Below, one piece after another: positions 32,429 through 42,427 of a stretch of 64,000 bases of DNA. The stretch lies in NCBI RefSeq assembly GCF_032854445.1, contig NW_027018035.1, forward strand, positions 45,745-109,744, read 5' to 3'. The notes beneath the pieces are model-generated. The model worked only from the letters and a program-made list of their open reading frames with translations, made no database searches and was not told where the DNA came from. Positions within the stretch are counted from its first letter, which is position 1. Each line of letters starts with the position of its first letter. Origin of the DNA: Liolophura sinensis. Taxonomy: Eukaryota; Mollusca; Polyplacophora; Chitonida; Chitonidae. Made by a program: the position numbers and the translations under genes.

Positions 32429-32992
32429 GACGCCCACTGCGCGATTATCTGTGGGCAGAGGAACTGCAGCCAAACAGTCTTCGTGCTGGACCTGCTTGAG
32501 GCCCTTTCCGCGGTTTCTTTCATCACATTGTGATCCTGAGGCCTACTGGCGGCGATGAATACTGTCTGACCCTGAGGTCTATTGTTTTGACACCGGCGAG
32601 CGGCTCAACGACTGTCTGAGAGCTTTCTACAGATTGTTCGAGGGGGAGCCCACCCTATACATCATCGATGATTGTAGCGCGTTGGGAGGCGATGAAGAAG
32701 AAAGAAAAAAATGCTGTCATTCATGGCTTTCTCGGGCCGTCATGCAAAGCAAATCGTCTGGGTCCTCACTCAGAAATACAACGCCGTCCTGAAAGACTTT
32801 CGTGAGCAGACAAGGTGGGTGGCTTTATTCCACTGCAAAGATCGGCACTCGTTCAACGAATGCCTGGAGGAGAACCACATCATCGAGGCCGAGAGCGAAA
32901 AGGCAGAGGTTCGACAGAAGCTCAAGAACATTCCGCATTCTAAGCTCCTGCTAATGACTGATACGCCCGCCACATTTGAGATTATATATTAG
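32399..32992 (+). pseudogene. Polinton A packaging ATPase (broken)
   Basis: FtsK/HerA-type ATPases of this family pump DNA into capsids. The start matches MVDSLTRFIDDAHCAIICGQ at 32399. The Walker A region reads as RNCSQT-like in this copy, damaged at both the first Thr and the Lys (B keeps GQTNCSKT). A deletion around 32530-32560 removes a few residues. Walker B LYIIDDCSA is present at about 32660 with a 1-base insertion next to it. From 32711 the C-terminal half is open to the stop at 32992 (MAFSGRHAKQIVWVLTQKYN through LLLMTDTPATFEIIY). Confidence 0.85.
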
Positions 32993-33017
32993 GCGTAGGC
33001 ACCCCTACGTATGAAGC

Positions 33018-33560
33018 ATGGATACCGGCGAGCTTATAGACGAGATCTGGGCGCAGAGGAGGCGCCCCGCCGAAGCCAACAGCCCGCCCCAGCCAACAGC
33101 CCGGACAAAGCCAATAGCCCTACCCAGCCAACAAGATGGTGCTCGGCCGCTCAGGGATAGGCTGGCGGCACTTGCGGCGGGTGGGCAGGCCAAGTGATAT
33201 CTGGGAAAAGACGTAACAGCAGCTGAGATCGACGCCATGAGCGACGAAGACGTTCAAAGGCTGCACTCCCTCTACGAGGCTAAGCTCGGTTCGCGGATGG
33301 TTAACGTCTTGGAGGTATGTTCTTGACATCATATGTAAGGGCGGCCAGCTGGATCCTACCAATCCCAACCGAGAATCGACCAATGCTTATGGAACAGCTC
33401 GCCACCGACCCATTTGTTGAACAGGGCGCTTAGCAGTGCTAGCTGCTGGCTATATTACTTATATGGTAAGTACTTGGCACCGTTAACCATGGCGCTGACC
33501 ACTGCTGAGCACTGCTCATTTGAACACCACTGCTGTCCTAGAAATGAGCCGTATGTTCCA
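33018..33560 (+). pseudogene. Polinton A conserved protein with LAALAAGGQAK block (broken)
   Basis: It starts at ATG 33018 (MDTGELIDEIWAQRRR), with a Pro/Gln-rich linker. The block DRLAALAAGGQAK is hit by a TGA at 33195, followed by YLGKDVTAAEIDAMSDEDV and RLHSLYEAKLGSRMVN. A shift near 33320 precedes the C-terminal part with ATDPFVEQ and ALTTAEHCSFEHHCC. Homologous pieces occur at 54363-53885 and 59563-60150, so it is a core Polinton gene of unknown role. The C-terminal Cys/His pairs may bind metal. Confidence 0.7.
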
Positions 33561-33832
33561 GAGGAATATGAGTGCAACGAATCCGGAAGGCCCGAAGGAA
33601 GCGGAGGGGGTGACAGCGGATTCTACGAATGACGGCCCTGCGAAGAATCCCAAAAAAAGTCGCTGCGGGTCGAGCGGGTGCTGCAGCGAGAAAGGCCAAG
33701 GCTGAAAAGCTCAAGGACGAGCTTCGCGAGGCAAAGGCTGCTTTGCTTGGCGCAGCTGATTCCACCAAGAAACAGCCGAAGGAACCGGAGGCACATCAAA
33801 TTACCCACTGGAGGGCGCCCCTGCGTTATTAG
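33543..33832 (+). pseudogene. Polinton A small basic protein (frameshifted)
   Basis: Counterpart of the intact gene at 53906-53613. The head MSRMFQRNMSATNPEG at 33543 is followed by a shift near 33635, then KKVAAGRAGAAARKAKAEKL and DELREAKAALLGAADSTKKQ to the stop at 33832. It is Lys/Ala-rich and probably helical, as expected of a DNA-condensing or scaffold protein, which is a guess. It overlaps the preceding gene end. Confidence 0.7.
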
Positions 33833-33982
33833 GCGTTGTAGTGCTAGTGTTGCTACGCTTGTGGCGCAGCCGCTATACAGCACATGCACGAGGTGCAGAT
33901 ATTACGCCACAAAAAGATATCACGCCGCAAGAAAAGAATCTCTGTTTAAATACACGTCGCGACCCTTTCTATATAGATCAGC

Positions 33983-34222
33983 ATGTCTACTCCACCCGGT
34001 GACGGAAAAGTGCTAGTCAACGAGGCCTATCACGCCACTGTGGTCTCTCTCCTGGCTACTGGGTACGCTTGTCTCGGTCAGATGTTCCTGAAAGGAGCCA
34101 TCCCGAAGCTGGACTTAACACCCCGTGACGTCGGCATGGTCATTGCAGATGTAGGCCTGGCTATGTTTTCGAAGGCCCTGCTAATTAAACAAGGGCTCCT
34201 TCCTCCCAATATAATCCAGTAG
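33983..34222 (+). CDS. Polinton small hydrophobic protein, 79 residues, intact
   Basis: An uninterrupted frame from ATG 33983 (MSTPPGDGKVLVNEAYHATV) to TAG at 34220. It has a hydrophobic stretch at residues 15-35 (SLLATGYACLGQMFLKGA) and a second at residues 50-66 (GMVIADVGLAMFSKALLI), so it may be a small two-helix membrane or virion protein. A TATA-like CTATATAG lies about 15 bases upstream. Copy B (53541-53302) preserves the sequence but lost the start codon. Function unknown; conservation between diverged copies supports a real gene. Confidence 0.75.
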   Translation: MSTPPGDGKVLVNEAYHATVVSLLATGYACLGQMFLKGAIPKLDLTPRDVGMVIADVGLAMFSKALLIKQGLLPPNIIQ

Positions 34223-34589
34223 TAGGAGTTCCGGTGTCGACGAAGAGCGGAGGCGCCATGACCGCGCTGTAGAGCAGCTCCAAGCCGCCCAGGAAAAATG
34301 GGCCCCAAAGCCCACTGAGCGCTGGGACTGGATCAACGATGAACTCCGCCGCCAGGTCCACGCTGTCCAAACGTTCCGGGATGTCGACGTTGCAATCCGC
34401 GAGTATTCTAGGGTCACGGGCAAAACTCTTACACGCGATGCACGCGAGGCGCTGGTAGGCTTAGAGCCACAGCTCTCCGATTTCTATGTGCCTAGTGAAG
34501 ATCAAAAACACCGCAAGATGACCTTTGTCATCCTGGGAATGTGTGTGGTTGGGGGTGTGAGTTACGGAATCGCAAAACTAACCAAGTAA
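34213..34589 (+). pseudogene. Polinton A coiled-coil protein with C-terminal TM helix (5'-truncated)
   Basis: An open frame runs from the upstream stop at 34212 to TAA at 34587, with DEERRRHDRAVEQLQAAQEK, WDWINDELRRQVHAVQTF, then EALVGLEPQLSDFYVPSEDQ and the terminal helix MTFVILGMCVVGGVSYGIA followed by KLTK. No ATG precedes it here. In B the gene starts upstream at 53299 with about 28 extra hydrophobic residues, so the 5' end is deleted in A. It is charged-coil then tail-anchor in architecture. The role is unknown. Confidence 0.75.
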
Positions 34590-34615
34590 TCCGGACTGAC
34601 TGTTCCGGACTCACC

Positions 34616-35824
34616 ATGGAGCTCCTCGCCGGGCACGATCTTAGTAGTGAGGTGGTTCTGCACGCGCAAATACGCCGCGACGATTAACATCTTTTTCGTC
34701 GCAAATCTGTTAGAAGGCTGCCAGAATACCTTGATTACATGGCTAGTAAGGTGTCTGCTCTCCTGGCTAATATCTACTACAGCTCTCGTGGGTACTGGAA
34801 GGGCCGCGCGGCCATCCAGAAACTTGCCACTGCGGCTAAAGTCTCCAAAGATGTGGTTCGGGCCTGGCTGAAAAAGCAGGCTATCTAGCAGATATATCTG
34901 CCTCGTCCCCGAAAAATACCAAGGCCTATGTTCGATGTTTCCACGCCGAATGACATCCACCAAGCCGATCTTCTATTTCTACCACATGATCAGCGAGACC
35001 GGAAGCTATATAAGTACGCGCTGACAGTTGTTGATGTCGCTTCTCGCTACAAGGAGGCGGAACCTCTGGTTACTAAAGATTCCAAAGAAGTCGCTGATGC
35101 TCTCTCTCGCATTTACAAGCGGTGACTCCTTGGATGGCCGAAGCTTCTCCAAGTTGACCCTGGGCGCGAGTTTATGGGTGCGGTGAGCCAACTGCTGGCC
35201 AAACACGTTGTCACAATCCGCCGAGGCCGCGTGGATATCCACCGAAACCAAGGCATAGTGAAGCGTTTCAACCGTACTCTAGCTGAACGGCTCTTTGGAC
35301 ATCAGTACGCCCAGAAGATGCGCCTCCCTCCCGAACACCGGTCTACTGGATGGGTGGCTCGGCTGCCCTCTGTTGTGGCCGCGCTGAATAACGAGACAAC
35401 GAGACTGATCGGTAAAAAGCCAAAAGACGCCATTAAGGCAAAGGGGGTGCCCCATAAGCCTTCCACGGCGGTTCCAGGTCGTCCCGTTGGACTTAATGAG
35501 CGGAAGATCCCCGAGGGTGTTGGCGTTCGTTATCTCTATCAGCCTGGAAAGGTGGAGGGCGGCCACCATCGCGCGACTGATCCTGTGTGGTCTCTAGAGA
35601 TATATCGGCTTGGGCGCTCTGTCACAAAGCCTAATGAACCCGTGCTGTACTATCTAGACGATACGTCGGATGGCCCGCGACGGGGATTCGTTCGTGAGGA
35701 GTTGCTTATAGTGCCTCCCGATACTCAGCTTCCCCGGATGGGGTTCTACGGCGCTAGTAGTTCCTCAAAGAGGATGTCCATTCCAGCCCATAATCCTGCG
35801 GGTGCCGCATCTCTATGGCCATAA
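34616..35824 (+). pseudogene. Polinton A integrase (rve-type), catalytic Glu replaced, broken
   Basis: Integrases of this type join element ends to target DNA. The start is MELLAGHDLSSEVV at 34616, with an early TAA near 34685. RRKSVRRLPEYLDYMASK and a helix-turn-helix-like AAIQKLATAAKV lead to a TAG at about 34885. The catalytic core has DVSTPNDIHQADLLF (first Asp), LLQVDPGREFMG (second Asp) and NQGIVKRFNRTLAE, where Lys (AAG, about 35262) stands at the expected Glu. A TGA lies at about 35123. The C-terminal domain (FVREELLIVPPDTQ) resembles a chromodomain-like tail. It converges on and overlaps the polymerase gene end. Confidence 0.85.
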
Positions 35825-38800
35825 GCCAAGGTGTGGACACCATCTTTGGCGATCCAGCGCTTACTATCGAAGGGGGACAGTGAGACCTTATTCAGGTGCT
35901 GCCCATAGATATGGTGGCGCTCTGATCGCAGCACGTCCATACCGTGTCGGAAGATCTTCTTCTCGAAGAGGTCATCTTTGTACTGCTTATGGCGGATGCG
36001 CTTTTCCACAACTCCCATTTTCACGCCCATGGCCTTCTTAATGTTGGCTCCACCTGCCTCCAGAATGGAGTACATCTTGGGACGCAGACCAATGTATTCG
36101 GCGACCGGCCGCCCCGCGCACTTGTCCTTCATTTTCCCCAAGACCTTCATATTTGCTACGCTGTGCACGGGATGGTCTTGTGGGTTTTCTGAGGTGTCGT
36201 ACAGGTTTGCATTCTCAGCCATATCCCTATAAACATCCTCAGTCTGAATCTCGAGTAGCAGACTATCCGTGTCAGTGTAAAGGAGCTGGCAGCGCTCTCC
36301 GTAATGGGCCTTCATGTGGTTGAAGTAGAAGTCGTACATCAGGTGCTTGGAGAGATCTAGAATGCTCATGCCCACGTAGATAGGTCGGTTTAGGACTAGA
36401 CGGGTCTTGTGCATCTGAATCGCTGCGAGGTCATCATCAAATATGTTAGGCTGTGCGAAGCTCGGGCTGGCTATCAAGCGTTGGAGATTGCCGTCTTCTC
36501 CAGAGCGTACCAGCTTGACTTCCACACGCTTCCGGAGGTTCTCCATGGTTTTTCCGAAGACCGAGTTGTTCATTAGCTTGTACAGGTCCTTCTCGAATTT
36601 ACTCGCGGCCGTTTTTCGGAGCTCGTTGTTCATCCTGATATAGGGTTCCATCCAAGGGCTCTGGGCGAATCTCAGGGCCCGGTGAACCTTTGTCAGGCGC
36701 ATTCCCAGAGATAGATACAGCTATAGGTTCCGGTAGTGCAGGACGTACCGCTCCTTGTTGCGGAGGTTGGGGACCAGCTTTTCGACCTCGGTAGGCGCTT
36801 TCTTGCCGAGAAGGCTGTGCTGATAGTCTGACATCCACCCTTTCTGGACCACCAGACGCTCCGGGGCTAATGGGTAGCCGTTATGTGCGTTATGTAGGCC
36901 GGCCGGATACTCTAGGTCGACCTTGGGGATGTAACCGGAAGGACTGTCGTGGGGGTGGGTAGCAATCGTTTCACCGAGACGCCGCTCGTCATCTACTCTC
37001 AGGTTTGTTGGCCTCTACCAGATTGTCAAGGGAATTCGGTATGAATTGAACGCTGTCGATGAAGGGGAGCTGCCCCAGCGAGAAGGAGATGTACTTTTCC
37101 GTGTTGTTGGGGATGCACGAGATACGGCCCTCCACCTTACTTATGGCTTGCATCAGAAGGTGCCCGTCGTAGCCCCGTAGGTTTTGGAAGACTACTGGTA
37201 TGGCTGTCTTGGGACCCAGCCGCAACTTTAGGCTGCATGCGTTATGGACCACGCCTCTGTACTTGCCGGTGATATGGCAGTGATTGCGCACAGAATCAAC
37301 GCCTAGAGGCTTCTCACACACAAGGCAGGTTACGGCGTTGTTGTGGGCCTGCCAGTCCTGGGGAGTCATCCTTATGGCTATAGGGTTAGCTAGAACATTT
37401 TTGATTTCCCGCTCCTCCTGTTGGAGAGATCTGAGGTAGTGTTCTGTCGCGTGAGAGCCTCTGTATTCCACGGGGTGTTTTGTGTGGCCGTCGCAACGCA
37501 CAACAACATAGCAGTAACTGCAGGGCGCGTGGTGCTGAGTGTTTTGAGTGCTGCTCTATGTGGGGCTTGGCGGCGGGCCTTCAACCTTTTTGGTCAGAGC
37601 CTCGAAGACGGCATATATGATGAACGGCGCCGGTAGCTGTTTGTGGTGGTTCTGGAAGGAGAACTTGTTTTCCCCCTCCTGGAGCATCTCCACCCTCACC
37701 GCCGTCTGGCCAATCCCTCGGCATTTCGGTTTATGCGCCTCGAGCAGGTCCTCCCTTGTGTAGCTGTGTAGGCAGCGCTCGCAGAAGTGTTTGCGATTTG
37801 GCGCCTTACTTTCTTGGTACAACAGCCGATTGAGGTCTTTTTTCCACGTAAAATGGAACTTGCCTGCCTTTTCAATTCCCCTTCGGGGCGTGTTCCCGGT
37901 CTTCTTGCTGAGGCGGTGCACGATCACGCCCTTGTCCCACCCGAACACGTTGATGGCGAGGTCGTTCTTCCCCTCCACTTTAGGGATCTGAGAGATGGGT
38001 GTGGGGGCGTCGATCCCCCCAAAGTCAAGACCATCATTGTTGGGATACTTTGTTGGTCTCTGGGGGTTTCTGGCGGCTGGAAATAAGGCAGACCGGAGTG
38101 CCCATCGGAGGCAGTCATCGTCTTTGTTCTTCACATTGATGACTGCTTTCTTGTTACTCACAGCTGCAGGTAGGGGGATGTAGGACCCGCCTCTTACTGG
38201 CTGATACCTTGCAATGTCAAGCCAGACTGTTTGCACGCTATTTACGGCCCACCCTGACCCTCGTTGCGTCCATTTTTCTAGCACCTCCTGGATGGTGGGG
38301 AAGACCTTATCTAGAGCCCTGTCAATGTCACCGACCTCCAGGAGGGCCTCCTGTTTGCTGCGGAGTACTGGGCTGGTATACCCTGGTATTCAGTGCCATC
38401 GGCGTGGGCCTTTCGCAGCTGAACCCTGAGGCCTAGTTGTTACTTAACCCCGTTGAGTGCCAGGATCACTTCTTCTAGCTTCTGGCGAATACTGGCTCGA
38501 ATTTCTTCTAAGAAGGCTACGGGGTCCGTCCAAACACCTTTGGGTACGCCCATCTGCCAGACCCGGAGGAGATTCCTTATGCTTCAACTCCTCGTTACTG
38601 AGGGGGTTCTTGACGTCCTGTTTCAACTCCTCGTTACTTCGGGAGTTCTTGATGTCTTGCAGCCGCTTCCACTCAGCCACAGCCGTTTTATGCCTGTCGA
38701 GGATCCCCTGCAATTTTTCCAAGGCATTGCGGGACCGTGGGTACTTGGGCCGCACACCTAGGAGCGTCTCAAAATCCTCCCGTAGTGTTCGCGCTTTTGG

Positions 38801-38840
38801 ATGGTGCCTCATTGTACGAGTCGGTGTAACTCTGCACACG
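35746..38840 (-). pseudogene. Polinton A protein-primed DNA polymerase B (broken; palm motif A deleted)
   Basis: From the right it reads an N-terminal helical region (ALEKLQGILDRHKTAVAEWK), the conserved RYQPVRGGSYIPLPAA block and FGWDKGVIVHRLSKKTGN. A Cys-rich motif (CERCLHSY) and the exonuclease start PAPFIIYAVFEAL follow; Val here replaces the catalytic Asp seen in B. A zinc/HNH-like CLVCEKPL...HCHITGKYRG and FQNLRGYDGHLL come next. A deletion at about 36990 removes roughly 0.6 kb including palm motif A. Motif B ([15 protein letters not shown]) and motif C (LLYTDTDSLLLEI, about 36270) remain in the open 318-residue C-terminus. Frameshifts lie at about 38440, 37560 and 37400. Confidence 0.88.
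38583..38660. repeat. 39 bp direct repeat (x2) in the polymerase N-terminus
   Basis: The unit TTCAACTCCTCGTTACT...GTTCTTGACGTC occurs twice in tandem with three or four mismatches. On - it encodes two in-frame 13-residue units (SNEELKQDVKNPL). A simple expansion in a charged linker. Confidence 0.7.
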
Positions 38841-38845
38841 ACTCT

Positions 38846-39124
38846 CTAATTGTAAATTTCTGTAGCCGCCAGCCGTTTGAACTCGTCCAAGAAAGCCTTG
38901 TGCTTCCACTTCCTTTCACGCGGCTGGACCCTATTATGTCCGCAGGCCATGCAAAGCCGAAATCGGTTTTTAACGCCCCGACCACAGCTAATACATGGCT
39001 GGGTGCCAGGACCCTGCCACAGACGGTATAGGTGACCCCCGCAGTGCTCCCCCAGACAACTCTTACCACAGAGCTCCGTGGAGCCGATGAGAAGCCACAG
39101 GCAATTATTGTAACCCTTTCGCAT
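38846..39124 (-). CDS. Polinton zinc-ribbon-like protein, 92 residues, intact
   Basis: An uninterrupted frame from ATG 39124 (MRKGYNNCLWLLIGSTELCG) to a stop at 38846. Cys pairs are CGKSC, then QPCISCGRGV and LCMACGH, consistent with two or more zinc-binding knuckles, followed by a basic tail (RVQPRERKWKHKAF). It is the last gene before the right TIR, upstream of and co-oriented with the polymerase. I recall it as a recurrent Polinton gene without known function. B lost this end, so no second copy is available here. Confidence 0.7.
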   Translation of the reverse strand: MRKGYNNCLWLLIGSTELCGKSCLGEHCGGHLYRLWQGPGTQPCISCGRGVKNRFRLCMACGHNRVQPRERKWKHKAFLDEFKRLAATEIYN

Positions 39125-39179
39125 GTTGTATACATGTTTGGTAAAGAAGCATACTAGGTGCGATGGGTATATCTAATAC

Positions 39180-39363
39180 AACCCCCAGAAGCTGGGAAAG
39201 GGGGGTGGGGGCCTCTATTTGTTCTTGGGAGGGCCCGAAAGGGAGGGTGTGGCAGAACCTATAGTGTGTATACTAGTACTTCTGGACCTCGCCGGGAGTA
39301 GGGGCTGGGAGCCTCTATTTGCCAAGGGGAGGGTGTGCCAGAACCTATATTCCCCCTACTACT
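39180..39363. repeat. Polinton A right terminal inverted repeat
   Basis: Reverse complement of 24062-24250, ending CCCCCTACTACT. The 86 bp internal repeat is kept (AGAACCTATA at 39254 and 39340). It is directly followed by the target duplication. Confidence 0.9.
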
Positions 39364-39368
39364 TAATC
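39363..39368. other. Target-site duplication TTAATC, right of Polinton A
   Basis: Same hexamer as 24056-24061. On - it lies in the LINE-B RT codons reading KNRL. Confidence 0.85.
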
Positions 39369-41455
39369 TATTTTTTATAACAGCAGTGAAGAGTTTTCCA
39401 AAACAGCTTAATATAGTTACCGGTCTGTAGTTCACGGGATGGTCTAATGTTCCCTTTTTTTATAGATAGGACGTATCATTCCAACCAACCAGTTTTCTGG
39501 CATGCATCCAGTGTCAGAGACTATATTAAAAAGCTGATGGTATATAAGAAGCATAATCTTTTTTGTGCATTTAATATATTCGTTTATTATTTTATTATAA
39601 CCAGATGTTTTGTTATTTTAATAATCATAATTATAGCACTCTCTATTTCTTTCATTTGAATAGGCATGTCAATTCCATCATTGGGTGTGAAGGGGTAGTT
39701 TTCCGTAGGGTCATTTTGTTTCGCATCATCATTATCTATTTGATTTACATTTTAAAAATATTCTTAACTTTTAAATCTACTTCTTCAGAAGTGCCCTTTT
39801 CATCTATACTATTTATTATTTTGCAATAATCTTTTGGAAAAGATTTTTCTAATTTCCGTAATTTGGATATATTGTTTTCTACATATGTGTCGTAACTCTG
39901 CTTCAAAATTCTTTTATAATCCTTGCTGCAAGTTTTTAGCTTTTTCTTATCTTCCCCGTGTACATATCTTCTGCACCTACATTTCATGCTCATGAGTTTC
40001 CTTCTCTTCCCTTTACCTTTTGCATTAAACCATTAAAGGTTTACTGGAAGGCTGAGCTTTCTTACTGTAATAATTTTGGTGACCGAAAGTTTTTGCAGGT
40101 AACATTCAAGAAAACATTCTGTTATTACCTTTACTTCGTCGTCGATTTACATTTTACAATCCGACTCGACGGTTGTACTTTTATGTTCTAAATCTGTTAA
40201 TATGTCAGACATCTTTAAATTTGTGACTACAATTTCATTCGAATTCAGCACACAAAGACAGAATCCATCGTCTTATTTCGGTTTGACATCACCAGTTGGA
40301 TTGGGTTGAGCCATTTTGTATACATTTATTGACAAAGCAATGCGACAGTGGATGTCGGAGAAAAGCTAATTAAATTCCACAACTGCAAAGTTTTCTAAAA
40401 TCTTAAATACACCGGGGCTAACAACGGCATAAACCATTAGGCCGACTCCTTTAGAAGTATGAAAGTCTAAAAACTTATAACCCCAGTTATTAACTTTTCC
40501 ACTATCCTTTCAATTCCATAGTATTGGTACTCCATACCGTTTCAGAATCTGAGGTCGTAAGATAAATTTAGCAACGTCATCATCAAATTTGACTAAATCA
40601 GTTAACATTTCATCGATGACTACCTAATCTGGAAATACCTTAGTACGGGCGTTAAACAGTTTTCGTTAACATACTTAGTAGATTCTTGAGGTATGTATAC
40701 AAAACCAAACAAAATATCGTCACCAAATAGATCACATGATCTGTGGATCCATAACACATAAGGCTTGTCAGTCACTATTTGTCTAAACTAGTTCACAAAC
40801 TTTTTATCAATTGCAACTGAAATAATTGCAATATTCTCTACGTTCGGAATATTTTGACCATAATGCAAAGCCATCAACCTCAATTACTTCCGTTTTCTTC
40901 AGTTTCGTTTCCGACAGACAGCATATCATACTTACTGAAAAGCACCTCTATATCAGGTGATAATAGTTTTGACTTCAAGCTACAAACATTTAGCGCACAT
41001 ATATTAGAGATATCTGTTTCGAGGTCTGAATCGGTACCACCCTCGCACCGTTAGTTGTATTCATCACTGTCCTCCGAATCCATAGGCACTTGTGGATGCT
41101 CCATTGGAGCATTGTCATCTCCGTCAGACAATTGGACAGCACAGTTGCGTTCTGACTGCGTCTCGAGATTGGGAGCAGGGACTTGTATGATAGGCTTGGG
41201 CCTATCGTGGACGTGGAAACGTCCACTGAGCCTCTGTCACAGGGGAAAGCCCTAGCTGACTGGTGGGCTTGCGGATGGTCATAATCCGCTGTTGGGCTGA
41301 TTGGGGTGGGCTGATCAGAGGTTGGAGGGGATCAGGCACCGGCTGGGTGACAAGGACGCGCTAGCGGGCTGTCCCCTGTCGTACAGTTTGTTGTTTATGT
41401 ACAGCTTGTCTATCACAAGGCGGGCTATGTGCCTGACGGATACATTAGATACACT
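39369..41455 (-). pseudogene. LINE-B, N-terminal half (endonuclease and RT start), broken
   Basis: On - from 41290 it has a non-conserved head, then ISNICALNVCSLKSKLLSP and FSKYDML (41000-40900), the opening of an APE-type endonuclease, with weak endonuclease sequence to 40200. The linker 39993-39745 (KDYCKIINSIDEKGTSEEVD) and RT start blocks follow: NEYIKC-like, LFNIVSDTGCMPENWLVGMI (about 39500) and LSCFGKLFTAVIKNRL (39430-39369). The reading resumes in 24055-22739 beyond Polinton A. Stops are frequent throughout. The endonuclease-RT layout without RNase H suggests a CR1/Jockey-like group (inference). Confidence 0.75.
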
Positions 41456-41457
41456 GG

Positions 41458-41458
<1 letters not shown>

Positions 41459-41506
<48 letters not shown>
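41459..41506. repeat. (TA)n microsatellite
   Basis: About 23 AT units at the junction between LINE-B and LINE-A copy 6. A shorter (TA)n lies at 349-362. Confidence 0.95.
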
Positions 41507-41507
<1 letters not shown>

Positions 41508-41508
41508 C

Positions 41509-42427
41509 AAAGGATACCCAGCAGGACACATACCAAGGACTCCACATGGGGTATACTAGACCAGATGGCCTTAATGACAGATTGCCTTAATGAGCAGGCG
41601 ACCGGCCCGGATAGCACAGTTGGTAGAGCGTCCGCTTCGGGACCGGTAGATCCAGGATCAATCCTTGGTCGAGTCACACCTAAGACTTTAAAAGAGGAAG
41701 TTGTAACTTCCTCGCTTGGCGTTCAGCATGAAGGGGATAGTGCAACGACTGGTTGACCCGTATCAGTATAATGGCTCGGGCGGGGCGGCTTACTTGCCTT
41801 CGGTAAGTCGTCTCAGTGATGCAGCACTAAATAAAAGAGCGGTGGAAATCCGTCCTGCAACAAGGAGGCACATTACACGTGCATGCACCCTAATGATTCC
41901 TTCGTCGTCATATGACTGCAAAATTGTTGAGTACGACGTTAAACCCCAAGCACTCACTCACTCACTTAATGAGCAGGCCTAAACCCGCAACAGGGGGTTC
42001 TCAATCTCCAACCCAATGAAAAAGGTCACACATCAGACATGTACTAATCGGCTGGCCCATAAGCCACAGCCTCACATGTAGTCCAGCAAACAAATAACAT
42101 TGTTTGGTTAAGGAGGAAATAGGGATCACGCAGAGGTAAAACGTGACCAAGAACATTGATCGGACCTGGCCCATTCGACCTCCCGTCTCTCTCCAAGTAA
42201 GGGCCAAAGCGCCGTGTTGGGCGTGAAGATCTCGCAAGGCTAACACGCCCTCAGCCACCAGGATCCCGTCCTCGGAGAGGAAGGGTCGCAACCCACGGCG
42301 AACAGGTCTCACACAACCCAGAAGATGCGAGCCAGTTATATTCACCGGGCTCACACGGGAGATCTATGGGTTAGTCGCCTTCTACAAGCTTGCTTAGAGG
42401 CCTGAGGTCCTATTCTTTTCACCACGG
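41509..42427 (-). mobile_element. LINE-A copy 6, 5' leader only, carrying a SINE
   Basis: The sequence either side of the SINE (41509-41599 and 41965-42427) matches the LINE-A leader in antisense: GGATACCCAGCAGGACAC, then AAGGTCACACATCAGAC, and the 5' terminus ending CCACGGGG near 42425. No ORF is present. About 450 bases of leader hold no other feature. Confidence 0.75.
41600..41964 (+). mobile_element. SINE-1, full length, with perfect 14 bp target duplication
   Basis: The tRNA-like head has A box TAGCACAGTTGGTAGAGCG (41611 on) and a B-box-like GGATCAATCC (about 41654). A unique body including CTCGGGCGGGGCGGC follows, and the 3' end is TTGAGTACGACGTTAAACCC with (CACT)n. CTTAATGAGCAGGC stands at 41586-41599 and 41965-41978, an exact duplication, which implies a recent insertion. 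The 5'-truncated sibling is at 13612. Confidence 0.92.

Larger units (their letters stand above)
24062..39362. mobile_element. Polinton/Maverick copy A (15.3 kb, with TIRs and target duplication)
   Basis: A virus-like DNA transposon, related to adintoviruses. It has about 190 bp terminal inverted repeats beginning AGTAGT, the 6 bp target duplication TTAATC expected of the family, and the gene set that defines it: protein-primed DNA polymerase B, retroviral-type integrase, packaging ATPase and capsid protein. The order on + is: 225-residue-type membrane protein (-), putative capsid-associated protein (-), tail-anchored protein (+), putative minor capsid protein (-), coiled-coil/TM protein (-), major capsid (+), ATPase (+), four small genes (+), integrase (+), polymerase (-), zinc protein (-). 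Nearly every gene is broken, and extra DNA (24300-26080) and a SINE are inserted. Confidence 0.9.

Noticed and set aside
41611-41665. A tRNA gene
   Set aside because: The A and B boxes belong to the head of SINE-1; no acceptor stem or full cloverleaf is present and the 14 bp duplication marks a retroposed unit.
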